DNA of 64,000 bases from assembly GCF_963082655.1 (NCBI RefSeq), contig NC_081555.1, positions 28,815,266 to 28,879,265 of the forward strand. The letters are read 5' to 3'. Below, in pieces: positions 23,679-35,926 of this stretch. The stretch comes from Stomoxys calcitrans (lineage: Eukaryota; Arthropoda; Insecta; Diptera; Muscidae). The notes beneath the pieces are model-generated. The model was given only the letters and a program-made list of their open reading frames with translations, had not been told where the DNA came from and did no database searches. The stretch's first letter is position 1. Each line of letters begins with the position of its first letter. Made by a program: the position numbers and the translations under genes.

Positions 23679-24554
23679 TTTTTATACCATCCACCATTGG
23701 ATGGGGGGTATACTAATTTCGTTATTCCGTTTGTAGCACCTCGAAATATGCATCTAAGACCCCATATAGTATATATATTCTTGTTCGTTATGACATTTTA
23801 AGTCGATCTGGCCATGTTCGTCCGTCCGTCGAAAGCACGCTAACTCTCGAAGGCGTAAAGCTATCCACTTGAAATTTTGCACAAATATATCTTATTAGTG
23901 TAGGTCGGTTGGGATTGTAAATGGGCTAAATCGGTCCATGTTTTGATATAGCTGCCATATAAACCGATCTTGGGTCTTGACTTCTGGAGCATGTAGAGGG
24001 CGCAATTCTTATCCAATTTGGCTGATTCAAATCGGTCCATAACCTGATCTAGCTGCCATGTAAACCGATCTTGAGCATGAAGTGTTGTGTTATGATTTCC
24101 AACAAATGTGCTTTGTATGGTTCAAATCGGTACATAAACTGATATAGCTGTCATATAAAACTATCTGGGATCTTGATTTTTTTAAGCTTCTAGAGGGTGC
24201 AATTCGTATCCGATTTTGCTGAAATTTTGTACAACGTCTTCTCCCATGATCTCCAATATACATGTCCATTATGGTCTTATTCGATCTATAGCCTGATACA
24301 GCTCCCATATAAACCGATCTCCCGATTATGCTTCTTGAGTCTCTACAAGGCGCAATTCTTATCCGAATGGTCTGAAATATTACCCAATGACTTCTACAAT
24401 GTTCAGCATTCATTTAATTTATGCTCCGAATCGGACTATAACTTGACATAGTTCCAATAGCATAACAGTTCTTATTCGTTATTCTTTAATTGCCTAAAAA
24501 GATATACCGCGCAAAGAACTCGACAAATACGATCCATGGTGCAGGGTATATAAG
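23679..24554 (+). mobile_element. HINE, 3' hairpin missing
   Basis: 5' end TTTTTATACCATCCACCATT, GGGGGGTATACTAATTTCGT, AGTATATATATTCTTGTTCG at about 23,768, GTTCGTCCGTCCGTC, then internal units up to CGATCCATGGTGCAGGGTAT. The final hairpin and ACTTGTT are absent. Confidence 0.8.
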
Positions 24555-24559
24555 ACAGC

Positions 24560-25170
24560 AATCAGCGATCCATTTCAGCAAAACCTTTGATATGATTCAA
24601 AGAAGCTCTTTGCACCTTCTAATCAGTTTTGATCTCACGCGGCCCGACGCCAGAGCCTTCAGCGCCGCCTAACTGTTCACGTATATCGTGACGGCTTGAT
24701 CGGGCCACCGCTCCCGCAGCAACATCGTCTCTAGTGCCTTCAAGATCGCGAAGACCTCCGCCTGACAGAGTCTTTAAGAAACCCTGATTTCAAGGAATGC
24801 AATGAATCCAATGCCTCAATCCAATTTAGACCCATCCGTGTACACGGAGGGTCTCGCGAAGGGTAGAGTGCCCCCAACCCCCAGAGATCCCTTTTCGGGA
24901 AAACGACTTTCAATCCATCAACCAGGAAGGACTCCCCTGGTATGTATTCAGTCGCGCCGCATATAGCATGGCTCCACGCGGATTAAATTACCCACCAGCT
25001 ACGTCCCAGCACCCAGGGATGTGCATAACAGCCAATAGCTCGAGCGTCTCAAAGCCAGATTCCGTCCAGGTTTTCTTATCTCTTACAATGCGTCCAACAG
25101 TTTTTGGATCCTTAGGGTGCAATCTGCGGAAAGTGGAGGACTCATTCACTCCCTCTATTGACTCGCAATA
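24560..25170 (-). mobile_element. GC-rich LINE fragment, RNase H region
   Basis: GC content jumps relative to the flanks. The minus strand reads QAEVFAILKALETMLLRERW then AVTIYVNS and ALKALASGRVRSK (about 24,640-24,780). These are the Glu-containing helix and the following strand of a LINE-type RNase H. The second catalytic Asp is Asn here (VNS for VDS), and a stop follows. It belongs to a different LINE lineage from the one at 951. R1/LOA-like is a guess. Confidence 0.65.
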
Positions 25171-25735
25171 ACAGACTAATGAGGCCCCTTTTGAACGATT
25201 TCACCTCGCTCTTGTACTTGTTGAAGGACGAGTACCGAGATGGCGAAAAGCTGAATGCTATGCTCGACATTAGGCCTTTGCACTAGTCGCCCTTAGACGG
25301 AAAAAGTCAGAAGCTTTGGGCCTACTTCTGTGCGAAGTATTATTTGCCAGCGGTGTCCTTACTTATTGCCGGGTTGAACATAATTTTTCCAAAAGACAAT
25401 TCTGTGCTGCGGCGACCCCGCCTTTTGTGTACACGGAAGAATGTAAATTGGAATGGGGCTAGTGGGGCGGGAATGTTTTTGGAGTTCATCGGCATCAGGG
25501 AATCATATGGACTTCGGCAATCAGGCGGTGCTGAAGGCTCTGGTTTTTGATCGAGCGAGATCGAGAGGATTTAGATTGAGTGGGTAGCCCACCCGAAAGG
25601 TGATTTATCTCGGAGCCCATGAGGAAAGCTATCAAGCTTTCCTAGGCCCCGGTCCATCAGGGATTGGCGAGGAACGAAGCTGTCGATGAGCTGGCAAGGA
25701 TAGCTGTTAAGCATAGATCCGGATCCGTTATTTGC
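25171..25735 (+). mobile_element. GC-rich LINE fragment, opposite orientation
   Basis: Plus-strand RNase H pieces of the same lineage: HMDFGNQAVLKALVFDRARS at about 25,504-25,563 and ARNEAVDELARIAVKHRSGS at about 25,671-25,730. The reading frame is broken. Together with the neighbours it makes a back-to-back arrangement. Confidence 0.6.
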
Positions 25736-25865
25736 GATATATTCCTAACTACCCTTCCAGTCTCCTCATTCCCCGGTACGTCATGGCCCGGGACCCAGTA
25801 ACAATCCTTATAGGCTTTTGAATGATTTGAAGATGTTTTCACATACTTCAACCAGCATCGATCTT
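25736..25865 (-). mobile_element. LINE RNase H scrap joined in inverted orientation
   Basis: The minus strand reads KDCYWVPGHDVPGNEETGRV, the same WVPGH..VPGNE block that precedes the DELARIA motif of the preceding fragment. The two halves of one RNase H therefore meet tail to tail at about 25,735. Confidence 0.55.
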
Positions 25866-25989
25866 AAAGAGCCCAAAACATAAAGGCGCTAAACCCGTCC
25901 AGAAGTCTTTAAGATTTTCTAATTTCTAAGAAATCAATAAAGATTTCTGATCTCGTGCTCCTATTCAACTGTATATACCGAAGGTCCCT

Positions 25990-26220
25990 AAAAGAACGCC
26001 TGGGTTCGAATCCTGGCGAGACCATAAGAAAAAAATTTTCAACGGTGGTTTTCCCCTCCTAATGCTGGCAACATTTGTGAGGTACCATTCCAAGTTAAAC
26101 TTCCCTCCGAAGAGATGTCACACTGCGGTACGCCGTTCGCTATAAAAAGGAGGGCTCTTATAATTGAGAATAAACTTGAATCAGACTGCACTCATTGATA
26201 TGTGAGCCTTCAAAGACTTC
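25990..26220 (+). mobile_element. SINE, 5'-truncated
   Basis: It starts within the head at CGCCTGGGTTCGAATCCTGG (intact B box GGTTCGAATCC) and keeps the body (CCCCTCCTAATGCTGGC, CACACTGCGGTACGCCGTTC, CTATAAAAAGGAGG). It ends at TTGATATGTGAGCC without the usual 3' tail. Confidence 0.8.
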
Positions 26221-27384
26221 CCCGACTCAAACAATTACAGAACCTATTTTTCTCTGTGTTCTACCTGTGAAATGTATAACAATTTAATCTAGGCAGAGAG
26301 AGGGACAGCGCGACTATGTTAAGCAGGACACGTAGATTAAAGGAAAAAATTTGTCCTGTTTGTTGCTGATTTGAGTTCTATTCTATGTTAGCACAGGACA
26401 CGCGCTCTAATTACAAACATTGATAACACAAACAATGACCATTGACTAGGCCCAAAACAAAAGCAAGAAAAAACAACAACATTAATAGCCATGTAGGAAG
26501 ATAGGAATACATTGTACTTGGTGAGTTCATTAACCCACAATATAGGGTGTTGTGGCTAATCTTTGGGGTTATTTGAAATTTGAGTATGAGTCTTGCTGTG
26601 TGCGTTTGTTTGCTTGTTTCTAAGTATTTGTTGTTTTTTTTATTAGAAACTCCACAAGGACTACTTTGACATTTTAAAACTTCTTTTTATGCCATCATAA
26701 CAGCTGTTAATGGGCTCTTGGTTCCCATAGACAAAGGTTGGTTTCCTTGCTTGTTTTATTTGTTTGTTGGGTTTTGAGGTTTATATATGACATTAGCCTA
26801 GCTTCACCTTTGTGGCAAATTCATAGAAGAGCTGAGTTGGAGGCAACACAAATTCCTTAACCAAGGCAAGCTGTTATTGGGATTCCTAAGGATATTCCCC
26901 TTGTTGTTGTTGTTGTCGTTGTTTAATGTTCTCCAACACCAAGTGTCTATTATCAGAGTGTCATGTTGTTAAGAAATGTGTCATAAAATCGTAGTTGTTT
27001 TTGCTTTTCCTTTTTTTCTTTCTTGCACATTGGTATTATCCAATTTATTTCTGTTGTCAAATGAATGCCTATTGTCATGTCAAATAATTGACATATCGCT
27101 ATTCCAGGAACCACAAATGAATTGAAAGAGCAAATAAACTCAAAAGCGTAGCCTACGCCTTCTTATCGCCGACATGAATGAGTTTAAGTTCTCTCACCAT
27201 TGATGTTAACACAATCCAATTTTGGGATAGGGGGTTTTTTAATGAACATCACGTAGGATGTATGGTTTTGGAATTACAAAATATTTTTTTTTCTATTTTG
27301 ATTAAAAGACATATTGTCATAAATTCATGACTGCGACAACATGAGAGCATCGTAAATCTCGACCGAGACAAGGTTTGCAAAATG
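26221..27384. other. Non-coding stretch, no gene seen
   Basis: Two partly similar GGACACG blocks occur at about 26,325 and 26,395. A GTT-repeat run lies at about 26,903-26,922. Otherwise T-rich intron-like DNA. Confidence 0.5.
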
Positions 27385-27628
27385 AACAAGTAAGAGTGTT
27401 TAAGTTTAATACCCTCCAACGTGGATCGCATTTGTCAAGTTATTTGCTCGGTATCCCTTTAAGGCAAACATGGATAAGAATTGCCATACTAGTAGAACCA
27501 ATTGGTTATGAACCGATCTGGACCATACTTAGTTTGTGTGTTGGAGTCCATAGTGGAAGTCATTATGCAAAATTTTAGCCAAGTCGAATAAGAATTTCGT
27601 CTTCTCGCAAAAAAATGTACATCGGGAG
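27385..27628 (-). mobile_element. HINE 3' fragment
   Basis: AACAAGTAAGAGTGTTTAAG, then the TACCCTCCAACGTGGATCGC region and one internal unit. The GC hairpin is deleted. It is truncated by LINE sequence at 27,629. Confidence 0.65.
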
Positions 27629-28556
27629 TTCCGTGCTACTTAAAAAATCCCCAATTGTTTTCCATACCACGCCCCTTAGTTGGTTCATGACTGGTATTGC
27701 GTCCACACGTAAGTGCGGGTGGATGTTATTCGTGGAAGCCGGGCGATCACGGATCTCCGCCTACAGGGCCGTGTTATGGTCAGGCAGTCTAAAACAGATC
27801 TCAATCCCTGGGTTCTCAATATAGACCCCCAGGCCAACACTGTTATCTAGTTTTGACTCATCCTTATAACATAATCATTTAGATGGCAATACTAGGGTCT
27901 CGTCATTCTAAGACAGTGCCGCTGTCAGCAGTGCCTCGCACTCGACCTCAAGTTTCGTCTCATGCATTCGATCGGGAACATCTTCTATTCCATCCTATTG
28001 TTGGCTAGATTACGCCGCGACGGTTTGATTTGGTGCCATCCTCAATCCATTCACCCATCGCCTTTAGTCTCAATGGCGACTCACACTTAATCTCTATGTC
28101 TATGGGTCGAATATCCAGAATAGGCTCCAGTGGCCTAGTGGGAGTGGTCCTCATTGTTCAGCCTTTGCCAAGACAACATTTTCTTTGCACCTGTTGTATT
28201 ATCCTTACGTTGCACTTTATCTGCATCGCAATCCACCACACTACTGAGGCGTAAATAAATATTGCTTTTATAACGCTCCTGTACTGTCAGTGGATTAGCC
28301 CCGAATTCAGGCCCCATTTCGAGCCTACGGACCGTCAACATAGTGTCCAATATCTGTGAGCCTTTTCGGTAAGCTTCTGCATGTGACACACCAATTCAGT
28401 TTCCTGTTCAAGATCACTCCTAAGTATTTAACCTTGGCAGATATCGAAATCGTTTTATTGAGGAAATGTGGTGCGTAAAAGTGGCTCACCTGTGACTTCC
28501 TCGTGAACATGCAGATTTCTGTCTTCTCTTGGTTAATATAAAACAAGTAACCTCGA
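27629..28556 (-). mobile_element. LINE copy, deleted (thumb and RNase H remnants)
   Basis: The minus strand gives EKTEICMFTRKSQVSHFYAP, ISAKVKYLGVILNRKLNW (28,400-28,530; the segment after the RT palm) and the degenerate rest of ORF2. The 3' end (minus) at 27,629 carries the same GTAGCACGGAA terminal segment as the neighbouring copy. Multiple stops. Same family as 57,829-59,355. Confidence 0.7.
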
Positions 28557-28570
28557 AAAAGAAAATCTAA

Positions 28571-29582
28571 GTTAGTAATTCCGTGCTACTTACAAATTCC
28601 TTAATTGTTTTCCGTGCCACTCCCCTAAGTTGGTTCATGTCTGGTATAGTGTACCCACCTAAGAGCCGGTAACTGTTAAACGCGAAAGCCTGGCAATGAC
28701 AAAGGAAATGCTCCAAAGCCCTACACATGCCATCACTTGCCGCACTGATTTTCCATAAGTGAGCTCGTAGTTCTATGTGTCCCGTCATGGTACCGATAGC
28801 CATATTGACTTCCTTCTTACTTCCTTTCAGTAATAGCCTCGTCTTCTCACGATGTGGATTCCCCCATAGGATTTTCGCCGTTCTACCGACCGTTTCGCTG
28901 TTCCACAATTTTGCGTGCGCATTCGTCGCCCACTCTCTTAACTGGAACTGCGTCGACCCGAAAGGCTTCGGGTTAACCAAGTTTATTGACGGCAGTCCTC
29001 TGGCCATCACCTCCAAATCATCTGCCCTTTCATTCCCCCTTACTCCGTTATGGCCCGGCGCCCAAACGATGCGGATTTTGCCATCCTCAGCGAAGGCGTT
29101 AATCTCATTTTTACATTGCAAGACTGTTCGAAACCTTACCGTCCGGGTTATTATTGCCCTTATGGCAATTTTACCTCACGCATTCCGTGATCGCCCAGAT
29201 ATCCGCCTGCAGGACCGTATTATGGTTAGGCTGTCTAAAACAGATCTCAGTCCCTGAGTTCTCAATATAGACCCCCAGGTCCACTCCGACCTCTAGCTTT
29301 GATCCATCCATTAGGATCCTTACCTTTTAGATATAGTAAAACATCGTCTGCGTAGCAGAAGGGTTCAAATCCTTCTTCAATCAGCATCTCTAATAAGTTA
29401 TTTATGGTAGTCACCCATAGGAGTGGCGATAAAATGCCCCCCTGTGGCGTGCCTTGTGCCACTTTCTCCGTTATATTTAGATTACTTCTACACATTTTAG
29501 ACATTTGAATGAAAAAAAAAAAAAACACTTTTTCACACAAAAAACTTAAGTCGTTTGGATTGTGAAACCTTTCCTTAATCAT
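28571..29582 (-). mobile_element. LINE copy with RT palm fused to RNase H by deletion
   Basis: On the minus strand: RT motif GTPQGGILSPLLW (29,415-29,457), catalytic FCYADDVLLYLKG (about 29,322-29,360, both Asp present), then an abrupt jump to RNase H (YIENSGTEICFRQPNHNTVL at about 29,215-29,274). IRIVWAPGHNGVRGNERADD follows at about 29,025-29,085, then a C-terminal tail with HFLCHCQAF. The thumb/connection region is deleted. The frame from 28,567 to 29,121 is open for 184 codons. The two copies here lie end to end in the same orientation. Confidence 0.8.
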
Positions 29583-31081
29583 GTTACAGATAATACAAGT
29601 AACTGTAAGCTCCTCATCCTACCTCATTTGTTTTGTTTTCCTCATTTGTTTTGTCACTTGGGTGTATTCAATCGCTGGGAATGAACCGCGTTCCTCTCTG
29701 GGATTTCTGAATCTTCTTCACTTGTTAGTCGGTTTTTTTCCTTTTGAATCATATAAATCAGATACACTGGCTATTCCACCGAACCTTGCAGGTAATGGGC
29801 CCATGATTGCTAGATCTCTACCACTTGGTGAATCGTGAACTTATCTGGCACTGAGGTCATAACGCCTTCAGTAATGGTGTTATTACTCCCTGCACAGGTA
29901 AGGTGATCTTTCTCTTGCTAACATTTCATAGTGGTTTTTTTGTCAATTTTGGTCCATGGGAAATACAAGATTCCCTAAGGAGGTTACGTACCTCACTTGT
30001 GTCACTTATCAAAGCAAGACTTTGATGAGGTAGAGTGACCCGCTTATTTACCTATCCACCAACTTTAGAGATAAGGTGAGTTAGAATGACCCGTTTATTT
30101 ACCTATACACCGCCTGGGAAAGGCTCCGATTAGAGATTGACAACTTCCGTGTGATTTATTACTTTATTGAACTTCTACCGTCTTACAAGAAAAATACATG
30201 AAATTTTGCCCTTATAAATTTTTATGGAAAATTTCATGAACAATTTTTTTCTACTGAAAATTTTACAAAAATATTTTCTTCAGAGGTAATCCCATTGAAA
30301 TTTTGTATTCAGAAAAATTTTAAAAAAATTTTTTATTTTATTATTTAGTCTATAAAGGAATCATACCATTTTTTGCTAACACAGAATATCCATACCTCAC
30401 TCACAAGTCTGGGCACTCTATCATTTTTAGAATGCTACCACATTCAACATACATTCCATTAATAAATGTTGACAACTAATCAAATTATTTTTAATTTCAC
30501 AATTATATAGGCAAATATGCAGGCCCACAAAGAGTTAGGAGTATGTAAACACTTAAGATTATCGGTAATTGTATTTCATATTTCATTTACTTTCTTTTCT
30601 GGAGTTTTTGGTTTTCTTAATTTTTAAATTATGCATAATTTACCAAGTGCTGGTGTTTCTAATTAAAAATTCTGCTACCGCCCTTAAAATGTTTGAACAT
30701 CTTTTCAAATTTTTCTGCAGCCTGCCAGCAAACAACAACCCTTGAGGGAATTTTGTCGGTTGACTGAATTATAAAATCTTTCTTGAGAGCTAATTATGCA
30801 AAACTCACTGTTGATATACAGGCAAGCAAACAAACAGCAAAGTACAAAGTGTGGATAAATTGTAAGGGAAATCTGTTTTTTTTTGTAAAGGAAATCAGAA
30901 AAAATAGAAATAAAATAAACAGTCTACCATATGTCTTGATTTTTGTAACGGGCCGAGGTTTCTTGATTTGATGACACCCTATACAAGAAATGGTAATGTT
31001 AAAGTTTTTGTCAAGTTTGTTTCAAAGGCGTGATATGGTATAATTATATAACAAATCACTATACTAAACCAGTAAGGAAAG
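29583..31081. other. Unassigned sequence, no gene recognised
   Basis: Near 30,020-30,110 a segment of about 60 bp (GAGGTAGAGTGACCCGCTTA, TTTACCTATCCACC and its near copy) is repeated, as in a decayed unclassified transposon. The region 30,190-30,340 resembles single units of the AAATTTCATGAAATTT type seen at 2,005-3,480. A 3' splice-like TTTTTCTGCAG lies at 30,709-30,719 without a clear exon after it. Confidence 0.45.
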
Positions 31082-32231
31082 GCAAAAGTCGAGCGGTGCC
31101 GACTTTATAATACTCTACGCCTACACTACAAATGCAAAAGTCGAGCGGTGCCGACTTTATAATACCCTACACCTACCCTATAAATACAAAGTGGGAACTA
31201 TATCTAATTCTGAACCAATTTTGGTGGACCTCGGCGGATGTTTTCAGATGGGTTATTAAACAATCAGTATCAAATTTCGAGCAAATGACAATATTATTGC
31301 AAATTATCCAAAATCTGACGAATATACATCTAAACCTGAACCGATTTTGACCCAACTTCTTAGATATTGTGGTAGGCATCGAGGACAGGGTTGTGCACAA
31401 TTTTGGCATTATTGCCCAATAATGCGCTTGCAGTGATCATGAAAGTCAAAATCTGGTGAAATACATATATGGCAGCTATATCTAGATCTGAACCGATTTC
31501 TATGAAATTCACCGGTAATGTCGAAAGTCGTAAGAAAATCTTTCCTGTAAAATTTTGAGAGAAACGGTTAACAAATGAGCACTTTATTGCAATATTTTTC
31601 AAAATCGGACGAATATATATATGGGAGATATATCTAAATCTGAACCGATTTCCAGCAAACTTTTTAGATATTGTAAAAGTCATCGAGGAAAGCGTCTAAC
31701 AAAGTATTGGGAAGATTGGCCAATAAATGAGCTTGCAGTGGCTCTAGGAGTGAAAATGGGGCGATATACATATATGAGAGCTATATCTAAATCTGAACCG
31801 ATTTCTATAAAATTCATCAGTAATATCGAGAGTTATACGAAAATCGAGAGAATCGGTTGGCAAATGACCATTTTATTGCACAATTACTGCAAATCGGACA
31901 AACTTATATTTGGGAGCTATATCCAAATCGGAACCGTTTTTTTTTTTTCAATTTCAATAGGCTTCGTCTCCAGGCCGAAAAACTTGCCTGCACCAAATTT
32001 TAAGACGATCGGATGAGAATTGCGACTTGTACTTTGTACACAAACTAACATGGACAGACGGACAGTCAGGCAGACGGACAGACAGACAGACGGACGGACA
32101 TAGCTAAATAGAAGCAGAAAGTTATTCTGAGTCGATCGGTATACTTATCAATGGGTCTATCTCTCTTAATCTGAGTGTTGCAAACAAATGCAATAAGTTA
32201 TAATACCCTGTACCACAGTAGTGGGTATAAA
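31082..32231 (-). mobile_element. HINE, GTCGGCACCGCTCGAC subtype, full length
   Basis: 3' end with palindrome AAGTCGGCACCGCTCGACTT (minus strand) at about 31,086-31,165. This 3' terminal segment is present twice in tandem (52-bp offset). Internal units of about 150 bp carry AGCTATATCTAAATCTGAAC. A (GTCY)n core lies at about 32,052-32,102 (GACAGACGGACAGACAGACA on plus). The 5' end is TTTTTATACCCACTACTGTG, GTACAGGGTATTATAACTTA. It has the same plan as the other HINEs with a different sequence, hence a second subfamily. Confidence 0.8.
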
Positions 32232-32391
32232 AATCAGTGACTAGAGAAGCAATTCAGCAAGATTTGCAATTGGAATGTGAAACAAAATGACTGCTCTTTA
32301 TCCAAAGTTTAGACATAAGAAAATTCAATATTAAGATTTTTCTATTAATTTTTTATTTTATTTTCTTTTATACCTGAGGTTTTTTGGTTTT

Positions 32392-33330
32392 GTTTTTTAT
32401 ACCCACCACCATAGGATGGGGGGCCATATCGGTTCAGATTTGGATATAGCTCCCATATAAACCGTTCTGCATATTTGACTTCTTGTCCGATTGGGTTGAA
32501 ATTTTGGACAAAGTCCTCTGTTATGACTTTAAATAACTGTGGTTAGTGCGGTCAAAATCGGTCTATAACCTGGTGTAGCTCCCATATAAACCGATCTCCC
32601 GATTTGACTTCTTGAGACCTTACAAGCCTCATTTTTTGTCCAATTTGACTGACTTTGCGCGTAGTTTTCCGTTATGACTTCCAACAACTCTGCCAAGTAC
32701 ATATAAACCGATCCCCCGTTTTGACTTCTTGAGCCCTTACGAGCCCCAATTTTTGTCCAGTTTGGCTGAAATTTCGCATGTGGTGTTCCGTTATTATTTC
32801 CAACAACTGCGCCAAGTACGGTTCAGATCGGTCTACCACCTAATATAGCTCCCATATAAACCGATCTCCCGATTTGACTTCTTGAAACCTTAAAAGCCCT
32901 TATTTTTGTCCGATTTGGCTGAAATTTAGCTTGTAGTGTTTCGTTATGACTTTCAACAAATGTGCCAAGTACGGTTCAAATTGGTATATATAGCCACGCT
33001 ATAAACTGATCTCCCGATTTGATTTCTTGAGGCCTTGCAAGCCACAGTTTTTGTCCGATTTGGCTGAAATTTTGCTTGCGGTGTACTGTTATGACTTCCA
33101 ACAACTGTGCCAAATACGGTCCAAATCGGTCTATAACCTGATAGCCGCAATTTTCATCCAATTTAATTAAAATTTTGCACATAGCGTTCTGTTAAGACTT
33201 CCAACAACTGTTCCAAGTACGGTCCAAAAAACCATGAACTAAATTTATTTTGTATAAAATTTTAGCGGAATCCGTGGTGGTGAGTTTTCAAAATTCGGCC
33301 CGTCCGATTATACCACTCTTTTACTTGTTA
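32392..33330 (+). mobile_element. HINE, core deleted
   Basis: It starts TTTTTTATACCCACCACCAT, AGGATGGGGGG and passes straight into internal units (about five of them), so the (GTCY)n region is lost. It ends with a degenerate hairpin ATTCGGCCCGTCCGATTATA and CTTTTACTTGTT. Confidence 0.75.
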
Positions 33331-34640
33331 ATTCTTTAATCTTGAAATATCTAAAAAAAAAACTATTTTAGCCAAAAAAAAAAACATTTTCTTAATAATT
33401 AGAAATGATTATCCTTATTATACTTCTCAGAAATCTTGAATTCTTTAGTTATTTTTCTCTAAGAATTATTTTCTTTATTTTATAATCTGAAGGTATTACA
33501 GATATGTTGTTCCTTTATGGAAATTTTTTTAAGTCTTTGTTTAATATCAACTTGATTCAAAACTTTATAGAGAACTTTACAGCCTTTATTACGGCTTTGT
33601 TACTGTCATTCTTTGTTATGACTCCCCATTTGAGATTGATTGTTGTTTTAGCTTTTAATTTAAAAACAACAATAACATCAAATATTTACTCACACATGCA
33701 TATGTCCTAGCTTTGATGCAAAAACGTTTAGACAACAGCATACCATGCATACCTTACCACACCATAAGAGGGCATATGTGGGTGGTTGACTGTATATATC
33801 AATGGGTGAGTGTGTATAAGTGTAAGGACATTATTAAGAACTTGCTGTAATAAATCTGAACAAGAACACAACTCATTTACTTGCTTCAGCGTTTATATGC
33901 TAGAAATATTCTGAGCAGTGGTTATAATGTGCCCCATTCCCTCGTTGCCCCCTTGGCATTGTGTCACATCAAATGAATTTCAGTTACATGAAATATGTGT
34001 GTTTTTAAACCTTAAGGCAATAATTTTCAAAAACGACCCAAGATTCAGTACGTAGGCCTTGTTTAGAGATTTTTTACAGCGTTTTTATGTTTTAAGATAT
34101 AGAAGTTGGTTTGACAAAGTTTTCAGATGAGGATGTGTTATTAGATATTTTTTAACTACAGCTGCAAAGAATGACATTGCCTCACATACTCTTAAACATT
34201 TTGACATATGTTGTCATATGTATTTATGTCCTGAAGCACCTTTGCTATACTAGAACATGCAATGATAGGAATCTTTACGAGAGTTTCATGTAATAATTCA
34301 AGTAAATCATGCTCTCTATGTGATGGTTATTGATAACGAAGTATGTGTTACATGATAATTATTTAGCAGGGAATGAGATTTGAAATTCAGCAAAACAAGC
34401 TTTAAATAACAACCACCATATCTGCCACTTTAGGAAGGAGGAGCATGTACAAAACTTGTTTGTCCTTAATGACAACTCCCAATATTTGTATTATGTAAAA
34501 TAGTACAGAAGTAAGCTATAGTCTAGGACTGTGTATACGGAACAGAAGTGTTCCTTGTTCCGTGTTTGAAGTTTCGGCCGATGAATTTCTATTCTGAAAC
34601 ACAGTAGGCCGTTGGTATACGGCTATGAATAGCAGGCTTC
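33331..34640. other. Non-coding stretch, no gene seen
   Basis: AT-rich, with CA/TG-containing bits near 33,690-33,820. No coding signal. Confidence 0.5.
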
Positions 34641-34960
34641 ATGCAATTGGTTTAAAACTTGAGTTGATCATGCCGACAGAGAGACAGATGGGCAGATATG
34701 GCTAACTCGACTTAAAATGTTTAGACGATCAAGAATATACATACAGAGGTGTAAAAAGGCCATATTGACCGGGCCGAACTTGCGATTCCTACCACCTCGC
34801 ATATATATATAAACAAGTAAAAACGTGATATGTTCATCCAGGCCGAATCTTGGGAACTTTCCACCATGGATTCTGCTAACAAATTTAACAAATGAACGTA
34901 GTTGTAGGGCACTTATATACTTTATATACCAAATTTCTCCCAAAACAGGCAAACATTGAA
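34641..34960 (-). mobile_element. Two HINE scraps
   Basis: 34,670-34,795 holds the core (GACAGAGAGACAGATGGGCA, GATCAAGAATATACATAC) and a hairpin-like GACCGGGCCGAAC. 34,812-34,960 is a 3' end (AACAAGTAAAAACGTGATAT, AGGCCGAATCTTGGG, CCACCATGGATTCTGC). A SINE interrupts the second scrap at 34,961, and HINE-like sequence (GGAGCTATATCTCAAGTTAT) returns at about 35,256. Confidence 0.65.
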
Positions 34961-35250
34961 GGAGGCCACCGTGGTGCATAGGTAAGCGTGCCTCGCTCCG
35001 AACGCCTGGCTTCAAATCCCGGCGTGAACATCAGAAAAATGCTCAGCGGTGGTTATCCTCTTCTAATGCTGGCTACATTTGTGAGGTATCCTGCCATGTT
35101 AAAACTTCTCTACCAAGTAGTGTCGCTATGCGGGACGCCGTTCGGACTCGGAGGCCCCCTATTATTGAGCTTAAACTTTAATCGGACTGCACTCATTGAT
35201 ATGGGGGAAATATTCCATGTTCCTAAGTGAAATGTTCATGGGAAATTTAG
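34961..35250 (+). mobile_element. SINE inserted in a HINE
   Basis: Complete head GGAGGCCACCGTGGTGCATA, a decayed B box GGCTTCAAATCC, the body (TTCTAATGCTGGCTACATTT, CGTTCGGACTCGGAGGCCCC) and the tail GTTCCTAAGTGAAATGTTCA. About 10 bp of the TATAAAAAGG segment is missing. Confidence 0.8.
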
Positions 35251-35304
35251 TGGCAGGAGCTATATCTCAAGTTATGGACCACGACCTCAATTATGACTAA
35301 GATA

Positions 35305-35926
35305 TGGCGGGGTTAGGTTAGGTTGGAAAGTGATGACGCCAAGATTAACGTCTTAGCATCCGCGTAGGCCATGATGTGACCCATTGTGATTCCTCATGAG
35401 CTATTCCTCTTCTGTCAGCAGTAACACCTGCCTAGAACACAAGTTTCAATACACTTTCTCGTACGACTTTCACGCGTCAATGAAGACCTTGTATTTGGCG
35501 GATCTAACACCACTCATCTAGTGCCTGAAAGAAAAAATAAACAAGTACCCTCTTTCTACTTTGGCATAGCGCTGGGCATTGACATAAGAAATGAAAACTG
35601 TCCTCTATCGCGCCTAGATCGTGAAACCAGCGGCAGATATCATCATTTTTAATGCCTATACGAGACATGTGTTTACTTAGCTTATTGTGTCCAGTTATGA
35701 TCCCAATGACCGCACTTTGCTCACAGCCTTCGCTTGCATAGCGCTCTATGAGACCATACAAAATTTGCGAAATGGTAGGATAAACATCCATAAGGGACAC
35801 AAGGGGAAGATTTAGTCTAGAACTAGCAAGTACATTGGCTTTTTCATTTCCCTCTATACCATTGAGCCCCCGCACCCAGCAAAGTGTCAAAAAATTCAGA
35901 ATACCTCCTAAAGGTAAATGGGCCAT
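35305..35926 (-). mobile_element. LINE 3' end: RNase H tail
   Basis: The minus strand gives LTLCWVRGLNGIEGNEKANV, IGIITGHNKLSKHMSRIG and a cysteine-rich DSFHFLCQCPALCQSRKRVL (35,540-35,900). It then ends in a 3' UTR reading CCAACCTAACCTAACCCC at about 35,305-35,325. The frame is open for 140 codons. The WV.G.NGIEGNEKA block replaces the usual VPGH..IPGNE, so a key His is lost (WVRGLN). 5'-truncated. Confidence 0.75.

Noticed and set aside
29583..30180. Possible LTR-retrotransposon fragment
   Set aside because: No protease, RT or LTR motif found. The short repeat near 30,020-30,110 is not enough.
34961..35045. tRNA gene
   Set aside because: A and B boxes belong to the SINE head. No closed acceptor stem or anticodon arm by eye, and the same head occurs in many copies.
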